From the NCBI GenBank assembly GCA_019426215.1, contig CM033393.1, forward strand, positions 8,776,046 to 8,840,045: a stretch of DNA of 64,000 nucleotides, given 5' to 3'. The DNA comes from Buddleja alternifolia. Lineage: Eukaryota; Streptophyta; Magnoliopsida; Lamiales; Scrophulariaceae. Every line of letters begins with the position of its first letter. Within the stretch, counting starts at the first letter, position 1. Positions 43,770-56,700 of the stretch are shown piece after piece. The position numbers were made by a program, and so were the translations under genes. The notes beneath the pieces were generated by a model. That model saw only the letters and a list, made by a program, of their open reading frames with translations. It did no database searches and had not been told where the DNA came from.

Positions 43770-46700
43770 GCCGATACATTATTTTGGTACATCGATAGTG
43801 GGTCGTCAAGGCTCATGATAGGCTCCAAGGATCTTCTGATCAACTATTGAGCTGCCAATGGTCCTCAGGTTGTATTTGGTGACAACTCCAAAGGTAAAAC
43901 CAAAGGTATAGGTATTGTGCATAGGGAAAAATTATGATAAGTGATGTTTATTATGTTGAGGGTCTTAAGCATAATTTATTAAGTATAAGTCATTTTTGCG
44001 ATAAAGGCTTTGAAGTTACATTTTTAAGTAACTGTTGCTATATAATCGATGCTAAGACTAAATCTACTAAACTAAAAGGTAAAAAAACAAACAATGTGTA
44101 TCTAGTAGATTGGGTTTCAACAATTGATAACAACCCAACATGCTTTGTTGCTAAGAGTCAAAATGAATCTAAAACGGGTTGGTTAGGGCATAGAAAAATG
44201 AATCACCTCAACTTTAAGACAATCACTCAGCTTATAACACTAAATCTTGTAGAGGTATTACCTAAAGGATCATTTCATAAGGATCGCCTTTGTGACGCTT
44301 GTCAAATGGGAAAATAAGTTAAATCATCTTTCAAGAGAAAGCCTTGTCTATCTACATCTAGAATACTCGAATTACTTCACATGGACTTGTTTGGACCTGT
44401 TCAAACGATCAATGCGAGCGGTAAGAAGTATACTTTTGGTAATAGTAGATGATTTCTCTCGATTTAGTTGGGTGGAATTTCTTTCATATAAAGATGAGAC
44501 ATGTGACAAGTTAACAATGCTTATTCGGCAATTTCAAACTTTGAAAAATCTTAAGGTTGCAAGAATAAGAAGCAATCACGGTACTAAGTTTACTAACAAG
44601 GTTGTTGAGAAGTTTTGTACAGAGAATAGAATACATCACGAGTATTTAGCTCCCAGAAATCCCCAACAGAATGGTGGTTCTAAGCGCCGAAACAGAACGC
44701 TCAAAGAAGCCGCTAGGACGATGTTAGCAGAGTCCAAGCTTTCTCCTAGGTTTTGGGTCGAAGCGATCAACACTGCCTAATACACTCAAAGCCGTTGCAA
44801 GATCAACAAGCAGCATGGAAAAACTCCATATGAACTATGGAAGGGACGTAAGCCAAATATTTCATATTTTCACGTCTTTGGCTCAAAATACTTTATTCAT
44901 AATAATGGATCCCAAAGCCTAAAGACATTTGATCCTAAAGTGGATGAGGGAATCATTTTAGGCTACGCCAAGAAAGGAAAGAATTTTCGCATCCTAAATA
45001 AGATCAAATCGAAGGTTGAGAAATCTATTCATGTTGTTTTTGATGATGTTAACCAAGAACCGAGTAACGTTAATATGAATGATGTAGGAGTTGAAGACCT
45101 GTGTCATCAAGCGTCTAAGATTACCATTGATGATGATAGTGACGACGATGATGAGATCTTAGTGCCCCATCCTAAGATTACTCGTGAGGTTATTTCAGAT
45201 AACAATGTAAGATATGCTGATGATCATTAAAAAAGTAATCATCAAGATCAAGGCAGAATTTGTGAACTTGAAGCGCCCACGCAAGAGAAGAGTTAAGTGC
45301 CTGAGCAAGTGAACCCAGCGCCTGTTCAACCTCTTTACCCATTTCAACCAGATAGACTATGGCTGCGTGATCATCCACTAGAGCAGATTATTGGACATAT
45401 TGAAGCGCCTGTTAGGACTAGGACCGCTACATTCAATGAGGCCATGTTCGAAAGCTTCCTATTTCAAATAGAACTGAAGAAAGTGGATGAAGTGTTAAGT
45501 GATCCTAGTTGGATTGAAGCCATACAAGAAAAGCTTAACCAGTTTGAGAGTAGTAAGGTTTGGACGCTAGTACCATGGCCAGCTCACCAAGGAGTTATTA
45601 GGACTAGATGAGTTTATAGAAATAAAATGGATGAGAATGGCATTGTGATAAGGAACAAATCCAGACTCGTCGCTCAAGGATATTGCCAAGAAGAGGATAT
45701 TGATTTTGATGAGACATACGCTCCTGTCGCTCGTCTTGAAGCAATTCGTATGTTTCTAGCGTATGCAGCGTTCAACAAGTTTATAGTGTATCAGATGGAT
45801 GTGAAAAGTGCTTTCTTGAATGGTAAACTCCAAGAAGAGGTATATGTGGAGCAACCACTAGGATTCATCAACAACAATGGTAAAGGTATGGTTTACAAGC
45901 TAGACAAAGCACTTCATGGGCTTAAGCAGGCACCCTGAGCATTGTATGACACTCTCTCTAGTTTTCTTATTGGTAAAGGCTTTTCAAAAGGCAGCGTTGA
46001 TACAACGTTATTTAAAATTACCAATGACGAAGATATTCTCTTAGTCCAGATTTTTGTTGATGATATTATATTTGGTTCTACTAATAAGCGTCTGTGTGAG
46101 AAGTTTTCGAAAATGATGCAAGAACAATTTGAAATGAGCATGATGGGTGAATTAAATTTTTTCTTAGGATTACAAGATAAGCAACTCCCTAATGGCATAT
46201 TTATTAACCAAGCTAAATATACGCGTGATATGATTAAGAAATTTGGTATGGAAAATGCATCATCTTCAAAAATTCCAACGAGTCAAACGCTTAAGTTAGA
46301 TAAAGATGAAAGTAGGAAGAAAATTGTTTTCACTAATTATAGAGGTATCATTGGATCACTCCTTTATCTTACTGCCAGTAGACCTGATATTATGTTTTCG
46401 GTATGCATGTGTGCACGCTTTCAATCTGACTCTAAAGAGTCACACTTAATTCCTGCCCAGAAGATCCTTAAATACCTGAAAGGCACACAAAATGTGGGCT
46501 TATGGTATCCAAGGGAATCTCCTTTTGAACTAATTGTTTACTCAGATGCAAATTTTGCAGGTTGCAAAATAGATCGTAAGAGTACTAGTGGTACATGTCA
46601 ATTTCTAGGTGATAGGTTGGTTTCATAGTATAGTAAGAAACAACAATTCATAGCTACTTCTACAGCTGAAGCTGAGTATGTAGCCACAGGAAGTTGTGCA

Positions 46701-47000
46701 CTAGTGTTATGGGTGAGGCAACAACTTGGAGATTATGGTATAATCTTAGGTCTAACCCCCATTCATTGTGATAACCAAAGCGCCCTAGCTATGACTCAAA
46801 ACCCTGTTCTTCATTCCCGAACCAAACATATTGACATTAGATACCATTTTCTTCGTGACCATGTTCAAAAGAAAGATATCTCCATGCAATTCATTGGTAC
46901 AGAAAAACAATTGGCAGATATATTCACCAAAGCACTCAACGAACAACACTTTCTCACTTTAAGAAGTGAATTAGGTATGATTGATTTAAATGCTTAATCA
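43770..47000 (+). pseudogene. Sirevirus-type Pol: protease, integrase, reverse transcriptase, RNase H
   Basis: Protease motif WYIDSGSS (DSGSS at 43794-43808). The GAG-pre-integrase block WLGHRKMNHLNF is near 44180. In the integrase core, the first catalytic Asp lies in MDLFGP (44384-44386), but the second is Asn in IRSNHGTKF (44574-44576) and the Glu is Lys in NGGSKRRN (44682-44684). Reverse transcriptase shows [18 protein letters not shown] and FVDD (46053-46064). RNase H shows SDANFAG, ATSTAEAEYVA and DNQSALAMTQNP, ending at 46997. Stops at 44315, 44778, 45609, 45936 and 46626 are mostly in Trp or Gln codon positions. It would copy and integrate the element; this copy is dead. Confidence 0.9.
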
Positions 47001-47798
47001 TTCAAAACATCATATTTTATAAGCATAAAATTTAGGGGGAATTTTATTTTATGCTTAATGCTTTCAAAGAAAAACACTAATAAGTCGTTAATTTTCGGGG
47101 GAACCTTAAAATGTATAACTGTATTAGAAAAGTGAAATTGACCTAAAATGTTTCTCTTGCATTGGTCATAAGCACTCGGCCTTTTTGCATTAAAATTGCT
47201 TAGACGCTACTAAATCTTTTCAGCGTCTGAACATCTTCGCGAAAGTAACTTAATGCTTAACCCATTCCCAGTTAAGTGCTTATCAAAAATGAATTTGAAA
47301 GAGCGTGTTACCTGACGCTAAACAGAGTAGGTGGAAAAGTCAAAGAAATTAATGTTGATACATTCCTCACCTTTGTTCAAGAAAACCAAAGGGTACTCAT
47401 TACTTTTAAATAACGGTTCAGCAAATATACGTGCGTGTCTTCACTACAGTGTGTTTCAGGCGCGTGCAGCTCACGTTGAATATTTCAAAACCTTTTGAAA
47501 TTCAATAAGTAACTACAAAGGTAACCGTAGACACCAAAATTTTATATTTTGTTTTTATCCAATGCAGTTTTCATATTTTTTGTACATTTTTCCACCCATT
47601 ATTATGGAATTTATGACATAGATTTAATTTTACTTGAAACGTGGCTAAATCTTAAATAAGCAGTTATTTCCCATTCATCTACAAATTCAAGAAATTCAGA
47701 AGTTCTTCCTTTTATCACTCACATTTTCTAAAATCTATCTGCAAAACTCTCTCTCTTTCACAAAGTTAACTACTTCCGTTTTTCAAACCTCTCTAAAA
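47001..47798 (+). other. Spacer between pol and ORF3
   Basis: Non-coding. It contains an internal polypurine-tract-like AATTTAGGGGGAATTTT (about 47028-47045) inside a small inverted repeat (AAGCATAAAAT / ATTTTATGCTT). Nothing else was recognised. Confidence 0.5.
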
Positions 47799-49233
47799 AT
47801 GGCCCCCAAGAAATCCTCAAAACCTGTTGCTGCTTCAGCTTTACTAAATCCCCAAGCTGAAGTTCATGTGAACCAAGGTTTCTTGGTTGATTAGAATTAT
47901 CTTTACTCCCAACAATACTTTCCCATTCGCAGTATTTTTCTCTCTTCTGAACAATAGAAATTGGAATCCCTCAAGACCAGTCATTATCAACTTCCTTTAG
48001 AGGCTCTCAAAGAATTTTATGAGAATGACCGACTTTCCAATGATGGTCTTTCTATTACGTACTTATTTCCGAAGTTTCTCGACACACCCTTCACTCTTCT
48101 TCCGATCTTATTGCCAATTTTTTTCAACTTTCAAATGAAGGAATCTTACCATCTGAAGTCGGTGTCGGAGATTTTTCTGTAGTTTGGGAACATATGAAAT
48201 TCAAAGACGACTCTTCATACTCGCACAATTTCAAGAAAAAGGAGTTGAAGACGAAGTATCAAATAATGGCAGATATTTGTGCTATAGTTCTTGAGTGCAG
48301 AGCTGACTCGTTTGATAAGATTTGCCATCTGCAGTTTCAGATGATGGTGGCTATTGAGAAGAATTACCAAATCAATTGGCCTAGGTTTATTCTTGAGCGT
48401 ATTGCATCAATTTTGGGGAAGAAGCCTCCCACCAAACCTTATGGCTTATTATTAAGTTATATTCTGTATTGCAGCAGTCATGTTCCAAGCCCTGGAACTG
48501 CCATTCCAAACGAGAAATTTTTGGGTAAAAAGATGATTTCAACTCTCTTTCATCCTCCCACGGTTGGTGGCGCTGCGTTGCCAAAGGAAGAACGCGCTAG
48601 ACGCAAAGCAGAAAAGCTTAGCAAGAAGCAAGAAGAAGAAGCGCTTCACATAATTGCTATAGTTAAATTCTATGAAGAATATCCTGAATTAGCGTCTCCC
48701 ACTGAAGAACGCCCAGCAGACATTTTATTGGGTTTGAACATTAAGAAGTCTAAGGCGGCTCCTCAAGCTCCTTCTAAGAAGTTGAAGAGAAAGAAGCCGT
48801 CATCCCCTCCTCCTTCACCCATGCATTTCAAGAAGCATGTTGAGGAAGAAGAACAAACAGAAGCTCTTGAGCGGCAGAAAATAGTTGGATCAATTCCAGC
48901 TGAATCTGAGGTAATTTACGTTACCACCGCTCGTGAAAAATCTGCTTATTTAGCACACCAAAAGATTCGCACTCCAATCGCTAGAAAGCTAACTGACACT
49001 CGTGGTATCCCACAGTCAATCGCTCCTGTAGAGCCTAGTGCAGAATCTATCCGAGCATCAGACGCTCAAGAAGAACCATCAGGCGCTCAAGTTGATTTGC
49101 AAAAGGAGCCTGAGGCTAGTGAAGCACAAGTTCATCCTCTGAGGCCCATTGCTAAGACTAGCGCTCAGGGTAAGAAATTTCTTCTACCAAAGCCTTCTCT
49201 CGATTTTCTACCTTCTATAGAAAATTTAGTTCT
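47799..49233 (+). pseudogene. Sirevirus-type ORF3, N-terminal part
   Basis: The ATG at 47799 starts MAPKKSSKPVAASALL. Stops occur at about 47892 (likely a former Trp) and 47957, and a frameshift near 48180. The open part from 48194 has a globular helical domain (FILERIASILGKKPPTKPYG near 48380-48440), then Lys/Arg-rich, Glu-rich and Pro-rich low-complexity stretches (KKLKRKKPSSPPPSP near 48775). The reading is cut by the CACTA insertion at 49234; residues beyond that in the open frame belong to the transposon. I recognise no enzyme; by position it is the extra (env-like) ORF of some Sireviruses, and no signal peptide or membrane segment is obvious. Confidence 0.6.
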
Positions 49234-49249
49234 CACTACTACAAAAATG

Positions 49250-49715
49250 ACCTATGACAGCGGTTTTTTTGGGCCTATGGCAGCGGTTTTAACCGCTGTC
49301 AAAGGTACCGCTGGTATAGGGGTGGACCTATGACAGCGGTTACAAAACCGCTGTAATAGGTCTACCTATGACAGCGGTTTCCTGAACACCGCTGCGAAAA
49401 AACCAAAAAAATAAAAAAAAATAACGGACCTGTGGCAGCGGTTCTACAGAACCGCTGCCACAGGTGGACCTCTGGCAGCGGTTCTGGGAAAACCGCTGCC
49501 AAAGGTCTCACCTGTGGCAGCGGTTTTTGGGAGAACCGCTTCCACAGGTGAGACCTTTGGCAGCGGTTTTCCCAGAACCGCTGCCAGAGGTCTTACCTGT
49601 GGAAGCGGTTCTCCCAAAACCGCTTCCACAGGTGAGACCTTTGGCAGCGGTTTTCCCAGAACCGCTGCCAGAGGTGAGAACTGTAGCAGCGGTTCTGCAG
49701 AACCGCTGTTTTTTT
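49250..49715. repeat. CACTA B left subterminal palindromes
   Basis: A dense series of GGCAGCGGTT...AACCGCTGCC palindromes and half-sites (about 15 copies of AGCGGTT or its complement), spaced ~30-35 bp and linked by AGGTGAGACCT-type words. A direct repeat of a ~105-bp block is visible between about 49500 and 49680. They are the probable binding array for the accessory protein and could form strong hairpins in single strands. Confidence 0.8.
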
Positions 49716-49973
49716 TTCTGTTTTTTTTTTAATTATTTATTGCGCTGTCATGATAGTGCCTGTAATATGCAATGATCCAATCAACAAATTTCAACTAACA
49801 ACAAAACATATTCAACATAAGCAAACATCATCCCAAACTTCAATATTACCATCTTTAATCTCCAACAAAATGTACAATTAACTAATTAAATTACTAATGA
49901 CCTTACGAAATACAATAAATCAAATCTCAATTTATAGCAAGTCACAATGTACAAAAACTAAATTACCTAATTT

Positions 49974-52900
49974 CTAAGGAGCTGCTAAGAAAATGTAACG
50001 TGCAACTTCGCAGCGTACTTCATCAATTTGCTCATCAGTATAGAAGGATTGACAATCCTTAAAGTACTGCAAGATATATGTATATATATAGAGATTAATT
50101 GCAAAGTGAAATAACATTTCAATTACCTACCAATTAAGGTTTAATAATTTCAAAAGTAATAGAATTAAGTATATATATATATATATAAGGATTATGTATA
50201 CCGCTGTTGGGATTATAGATAGTCCGTGGCTAATAATCTCTTTCATGAATCTCATAACGAAATAGCCACAATCCACCTCGTTGGTCTGCCGGGGGCACTA
50301 CAAAAGCAATCAAACTTACATTGTATTAGAAGACGAACTTCTATACGAATATATAATCTCATGAACCTAGAAAACGCTAACCTTTATAGTAAACCATTTA
50401 CAGTCCGAGTTTTTGGATTTGTTGGATTGGTTGTTGCAGTTTGCACGAAATATGTGCACAGCTCTATAAAAAAATATAAAAAACAAGAAAATATGTTAAA
50501 AACAAGAAATTATGTGAAATAAATACAATTTAAAAAAATATTAAATATAATGGATACATTGATTGAATGAAAAACTTACTGATTGAATTTTAGCATCATA
50601 TCATCTCGGTATTGCGGCTCACCATGCACAGAATCCAGATAGTAAACAATCTCTTTAAATGGATTAATTGCAAGCAACAACCAATGACCCCTACAAAACA
50701 TTCAAAAGATAGTTGAAAATTTGTTTTGCGTAGCTAGTTTTACAAATTAAAATCGAGTCTTTAGTAGCTCACCCGGTGTTGTAAGGTGCAAAAAATAACT
50801 TATTTTGTTGTGTACTCTGCATCATAGCACGTGCTATGTACTGCACTTGTTGAACTGACGGGTCTGTTTGAGCAGCTATGGAATGTGGGCTAAGGAACCC
50901 GAAACTTGTTTCTTTTCCTTCGGGGATCACGTAGTTAAACCACAAACACCTAAATTGAGCATAAAAAATGAATTTCGAGTGACGAAAATAATCGTAGTTT
51001 AGATGTAATAAAATAATTAAAAAACTTACTTTATGTACGCTGTAATGATAGAGGCTCCTATTTCTTGTCTACACAGAAGGTGATAGATCTCCTCCCTCCC
51101 AATGAACTCTGGAAATGAAACATTCATAATGGCTTCGTCCATATATATATTGATCTGCGCATCAATCTTCATCATCTTCGTGTACTTTCCCAGAAATACA
51201 AGGTCATTAGGGAGTCCATCTAGTTGAAGATCTGCACATATGTCTACTTCACCTGCAGGCTCGGCCACTTGAGATTTTCCTTTGACAGCTGACCGCTTCG
51301 ACGTCCCTGACTTACGGTTTGCAGATGATTTGGACTGTTTAAGCAAGAAAATAAAATATAAATGTTACACACCAAAGTATATTTAGTAACCTCAAACAAA
51401 TTGTTATAATTTATTAATGACTAGCTATTAATTACATACCGGTGCAGCAGTGACAATGACAAGACTCGCTGGCCAAGCAACAAAGGTACCCAGCGCATGA
51501 GAAATGGAGAATATTTCATCATTGAGAGGGACGGGCAGGAGTGTATTAGCCTCAACTGCAGTGTCAATGCGCACTTTCACATTGTTGGTGGCTAATTGAC
51601 AGTTGTGAAGTGTTCTATCAGTCTCTGATCGATTGTATAGCTGTCCTTTAGCCACCACACGATATGATGGAGATGAAAGTGCTAATTGACATGGAGTGAT
51701 ACCCTACACACACACGTATATATATATATACAACATTATATTAGAAAGTTTTGTATGATTTACAGAAAATAGAGAGTCGCAAGTTATATGATTAATAAAC
51801 AAGTTCAAATATTTTACCTCAGGAAGCATCTTATAACCTGGTTCTGGGCTGCTATCTTTCAAAGAAATGACGTCATCTTCATGTGGCTGACGCGAGCTAG
51901 GGGCTTCCAAAACATCAATTCGTTGTTGCATGGCAACCATAGTTTCGGAGAGGTTTTTCACTATGTTTCTCAAGTTTTCCATCTCCTTTTCTGAAGCAGG
52001 CTTTGGATCCTTAAAATAGTCTCTTTGTGAGACCCCAAAGCCAACACCCCTAACGCGACCCGGATGCTCTTTCCTTTTAATAGCTTTAGCCAATAGGTCA
52101 TCTCGACTCGTGTAAGTTCCACTATGGCTAGTGCTCTCTTGTGAAATGCTCTCCTGTAATGATATATTTTTAAAAATTAAAAAAAATAGTGAACCTTGTG
52201 CTTTTAATAGTATTTCAATAAAACAATTAATAGAGCTAAAATTGCCAATAACTCACCATTTCATTCACCACTCTTCTAACATTTTCGTTATCAATTTGAT
52301 TTGTCGGATCGGAACGCGAAACCCTCCACACGAGTGCTCGTGTCACATCTGTACAATCGGATCCCGCATCCCTTCTTTTATTTATCTGTATTTTCATTAA
52401 AAAATATATGTATGCATTAACATAGAATTATTATTAAAAAAATTGTAAGGATTCACTGCTAAATGAACTACATACCTCCATTTGCTCCACAATAGCATCT
52501 CCAAAACTCCCTTTCCGGTAAGGATATTCAGGGTTCTTTGCTCTTTCCTGATTGTCAATGCTTATTTTCTGTTTATTACATTATCAAATTATTAGCTAAA
52601 TATAAACGCAATAACCAACAAATGAAACTGTAAATTAAAATGACTAGCTACCTGCCAAGGTTCACCTAAGCGAACCTCTAAAAATGCCGCCCAATCGGCT
52701 TGGGATATCTCATATTGTGGAGGTGGGTTGACATTAACATTTCCATCATCATCTCGCACATACTTTCTGCTTATGTAGCTCCTGAAGTTACGTGCTAGCC
52801 TCCCAGCTTCTGCTAGTACGTACTTTTGTCGACTTTCGTCAATATCAAACGCCAACTACAAAAAACAAACAATAAAGTATATATAAAATTATAATTTAGA

Positions 52901-53243
52901 GAATATGATAATATATTAACACTTACAAATAAGATAATATCCAAATTACCTTCATCTCATCCCAAATGTTTTTTTTTGTTGCTGACGGGACTTTGCGCCA
53001 AGTACTAATGGCAATCGACACCTTCTGCCGAACCTGCACGCCTATATACCCAACAAATATTGATTTGTTGGGGTTAATTGGCTGACCTCTGTCATTCCAG
53101 CCGACAGGTAGCCTTATGCCTTTACTTCTGGCATTGACAACTTTTTTCATAGCAGAGACACCTCTCCGTATGTCCTTCTCATGACCGCTATCTGATCCAT
53201 ATACATCATCGTCGGGAAAACTACCATCAGGATTTGAAGCCAT
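49974..53243 (-). CDS. CACTA accessory protein with C-terminal Ulp1-type cysteine protease domain (12 exons)
   Basis: Exons (minus strand): 53243-52950, 52855-52652, 52568-52476, 52385-52257, 52153-51818, 51703-51440, 51334-51030, 50949-50773, 50690-50580, 50463-50382, 50297-50202, 50066-49974. All introns are GT-AG and phases agree, giving 727 codons plus stop. Exon 5 has GRVRGVGFGVSQRDYF and a coiled-coil helix like plant CACTA accessory proteins (Transposase_24 type). Exon 7 is Lys/Ser-rich. Exons 8-12 form a Ulp1-like SUMO-protease domain: His in GHWLLLAIN (50686-50684), Asp in YYLDSVHG, Gln in PRQTNEVDCG and Cys in DCGYF (50270-50268). The first half probably binds the subterminal repeats; the protease role in transposition is unknown. 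The TTTTGTAG acceptor just before the ATG implies a non-coding first exon upstream. Confidence 0.8.
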
Positions 53244-53266
53244 CGACCTACAAAAGACAAATAATA

Positions 53267-53480
53267 CAGAAGTTAGATTCATATAAATTTGGCAGATTCA
53301 TTTGGCAATAATAAATTTCAAATAGACGTAATAAATACAGAAGTTATCTTCATATAAATTTGGCAGATTCATTTGGCAATAATAAATTTCAAATAGACGT
53401 AATAAATACAGAAGTTATCTTCATATAAATTTGGCAGATTCATTTGGCAATAATAAATTTCAAATAGAAGTAATAAATCA
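53267..53480. repeat. 71-bp tandem repeat (three copies)
   Basis: A 71-bp unit containing CATATAAATTTGGCAGATTC and ATTTGGCAATAATAAATTTC occurs three times with near-perfect identity (unit points at 53291, 53362 and 53433). It lies just upstream of the accessory gene's exon 1 acceptor. Element A has a single copy at the equivalent place. Confidence 0.9.
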
Positions 53481-53707
53481 CAAAATAAACAAAATTATCC
53501 TAAACCACAAAATAAACAAAATTTAATCCTCAATTAAACATAATTAACCCCCAGCTAAACCAAATTAACCTTAAAATCAATCAACCCCTATTTCCCTTAA
53601 ATTTTCCACAAAAATTGGCAAATCTCAAGAATATAAATTTTCTAGCAACTAAGTATAAATATTGAAAGAAGTCTATCATACAATTATGAAATAAATTCTA
53701 ATACCTT
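53481..53707 (-). other. Spacer between TNP2 and accessory gene
   Basis: Non-coding. It contains words (TTTCCCTTAAATTTT, CAACTAAGTATAAATAT) that recur in the element's 5' leader at about 57300-57450, suggesting an internal duplication of leader sequence. Probably part of a long intron of the accessory transcript. Confidence 0.5.
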
Positions 53708-56700
53708 TCATCGTTTTCTTTTTGTCGTTGGCTTAGCAGTCTTTTGCTTCCCATCGGTACGACCATTTTTTTTAGTACGGCGACGAACTGACGGATTAAT
53801 CCATATCCCCTCTTGGTGATCTTGACGCATATACAATTCATCATCACTTATATCCAAGTCATCGTCACTATCAATTGATTGTGAATCACCTAAGGAGATA
53901 GGGTTTTCTCCATCATCTTCACTTTCTTCATAATCACCTTCAATACATGTATTTTTGTTTGCCGATAAAACAATGGACCACCTCTTATCAATAGGATCGG
54001 TAACAAAAAATACTTGTTTAGCTTGTGACGCTAAAATGAAAGGTTCATCTTTGTATCCCACTCTTTCAAGGTCTACTCGAGTGAAGCCTATTTCACTATT
54101 ATCGACACCATGTTTATTGTCAACCCACCTACACCCAAATACAGGCACCCGAAACCAACTATAATCAAGCTCCCATATACGTTCAATCACCCCGTAATAT
54201 GATAAATCGGCATAGATAGGATTATTATCTTTCGCACTTGAGATATGCATTGCTTGAGCTACAAGACTCACACCACTATTCTGCATTGTACTTCGTTCGT
54301 CTTGGTCTTTTGTATAGAATGTGCGACCATTGATACGATAACCTGAATAACAAAATACTAGTCTGTCCGGACCCATCGACAGCCGTGTCAATTTATCTGA
54401 AACTGAAAGCTGTGGATTCTCTTTCTGTTTTTCTTCAAAATGCTTTCGGAACCAATCGATGAAACTCTTATTATGCTCTCTTGAAATCCAACTCTCATTT
54501 TTAATTGGATTGAATCTCCTAAGTTGGTTCTTATGCTCTTCAACATATGGGTCAACCTCATCGGTGTTGTGGAGCACATATAGGTGTGCCTGATCCCTTT
54601 GTGTAATATGAACACTAGCTAATTGTTTTCCCATTAATCCGACTCCTTCTGTTCCCCCTCCCACAACATGAGACTTTGGGAGCTCTGCAACATTAGAATC
54701 TGTCAGATACTCTGTGCAAAATGTAATGGCTTCATCAACTATGTACCGTTCAACAATGCAACCTTCCGGTCGACTACGATTTTTCACGTAGCCTTTCAAT
54801 ACCTTCATATAACGCTCAGCCGGATACATAGATCTCATAAAAGCCGGTCCACATAGTTGAGTCTCTCTAACCAAGTGAATGGGAAGATGAGTCATTATAT
54901 CAAAAAAAGCAGGTGGAAAATACATTTCAAGCTCACACAAAGTGATGACAATTTGTTTTTGAAGTGCAGGAAATTGCTCAGGATCAAACACCTTGCTCCA
55001 CATTGCTTTGAAGAAGAAACACAATTTAGTTATCGTGTCTCTCACCTTTTTTGGCAAAATGGCCCGTATAGCAATTGGTAGCAAATGATCCATGATTACA
55101 TGACAATCGTGAGTCTTCAAGTGTTTTAGCTTCAAATCCTTCATTGATACAAGACTGCTAATGTTTGAAGAATACCCTTCTGGAACTTTCACTCCATTAA
55201 GAAACTCACATAATGCAATTTTTTCTTTCCTGGCTAGAGTGTGAGCTGCTGGAGGCAAATAAGTACGTTTCCCCTTATTTGTTGGTGTCAATTTTCCTCT
55301 TATCTTCATTTCAACCAAGTCTAACCGTGCCTTTACGCCATCTTTTGTCTTTCCGGGCACATTTAGAAGTGTTCCAATGACGCTATCAAATACATTTTTC
55401 TCAATATGCATTATATCGAGAAAATGTCTAACATGTAAAGACGTCCAATACGGCAACTCAAAGAAAATTGACTTTTTTTTCCACCCAGTTTTTGCAAGGC
55501 CACATGCAAAAGTCTTTCCAAATTTAACCTCCAAGTCTCTTACATTTTCAAACACTTCTTCACCAGTTAAGCACTTAGGAGCTCGACCTTCTTCTATATT
55601 CCCATTGAAAGCTTTCTTCCACCGACGATATCGATGGTTCCGATTTAGCCATCTCCGATGCCCTTGGAATGCATATTTCTGGGAGTGTGTCAATCGATAT
55701 TGATCTGTACTCTTCACACATATGGGGCATCCACATTGGCCATGTACACCATATCCCTCGAGGTTTGCTCTTGCCGGAAAATCATTGATTGTTCCAAATA
55801 ACATGACTCTGAGATTAAAATTTTCTTCTCTCAACCCGTCATATACTTGAACACCGGTGTCCCACAACACCTTCAAATCCTCAATTAAAGGGGTCAAGTA
55901 GACATCTATATCATTTCCAGGTTGTTTCGGCCCAGAAATGAGTATAGGCATCATTATATGCTCTCGCTTCATGCATCGCGATGGGGGAAGGTTGTAGATC
56001 ATCAAAATCACCGGCCATGTACTATGTGAGCTGCTTTGCAAGCCATGAGGGTTCATGCCATCTGTAGCCAATACAAGGCGCAGGTTTCTTGATTCTTCAC
56101 CAAATTCAGGGAAATCATCATCAATCTTTTTCCATTGAGGAGAATCTGAGGGATGTCGAATCTTGTCATCTTCAATCCTTTCTTCAAACCTTCTATCAGC
56201 ATGCCATGTCAAGTCCTTGGCTAACTCTTTACTACTGTACATGCGTTTAAATCGTGGTATTATAGGCAAATACCACATGGTTTTGACAGGCGTAGATCCA
56301 TTCTTCTTGTACCGTGAGGCGCCACATTTTGGACAGGCCTTCAATGATGCATAGTCAATTCTAAATAATACGCAATCATTGAGACACGCATGTATCCTCT
56401 CATATCCCATGCCAATTGAGGTTAACATCCGTTTAGCCTCATAAGTACGATTAGGTAACACATTATCCTCAGGTAGCATGCTTTTTAATAAACCAAGCAA
56501 GTCTGTGAAACTCTTATCACTCCACCCATTGTTGGCTTTTAACTTGTATAGGTTAAGAACTGTTTTCAATCTCGTGAATTTACTACCACTATACAGTGGT
56601 GTCTTTGAATCACTTGTCAAATTGTCAAACATTTTAGGACAATTTCGCAAATCCTCCTCAATCACATTTGTCATCTCCTCCAAACGATCAGGCTCATAAT

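Noticed and set aside
49444..49775. Repeated peptide frames of 61-103 codons at the left end of CACTA B
   Set aside because: They overlap on both strands and follow the AGCGGTT palindrome period, so they are shadows of the subterminal repeats.
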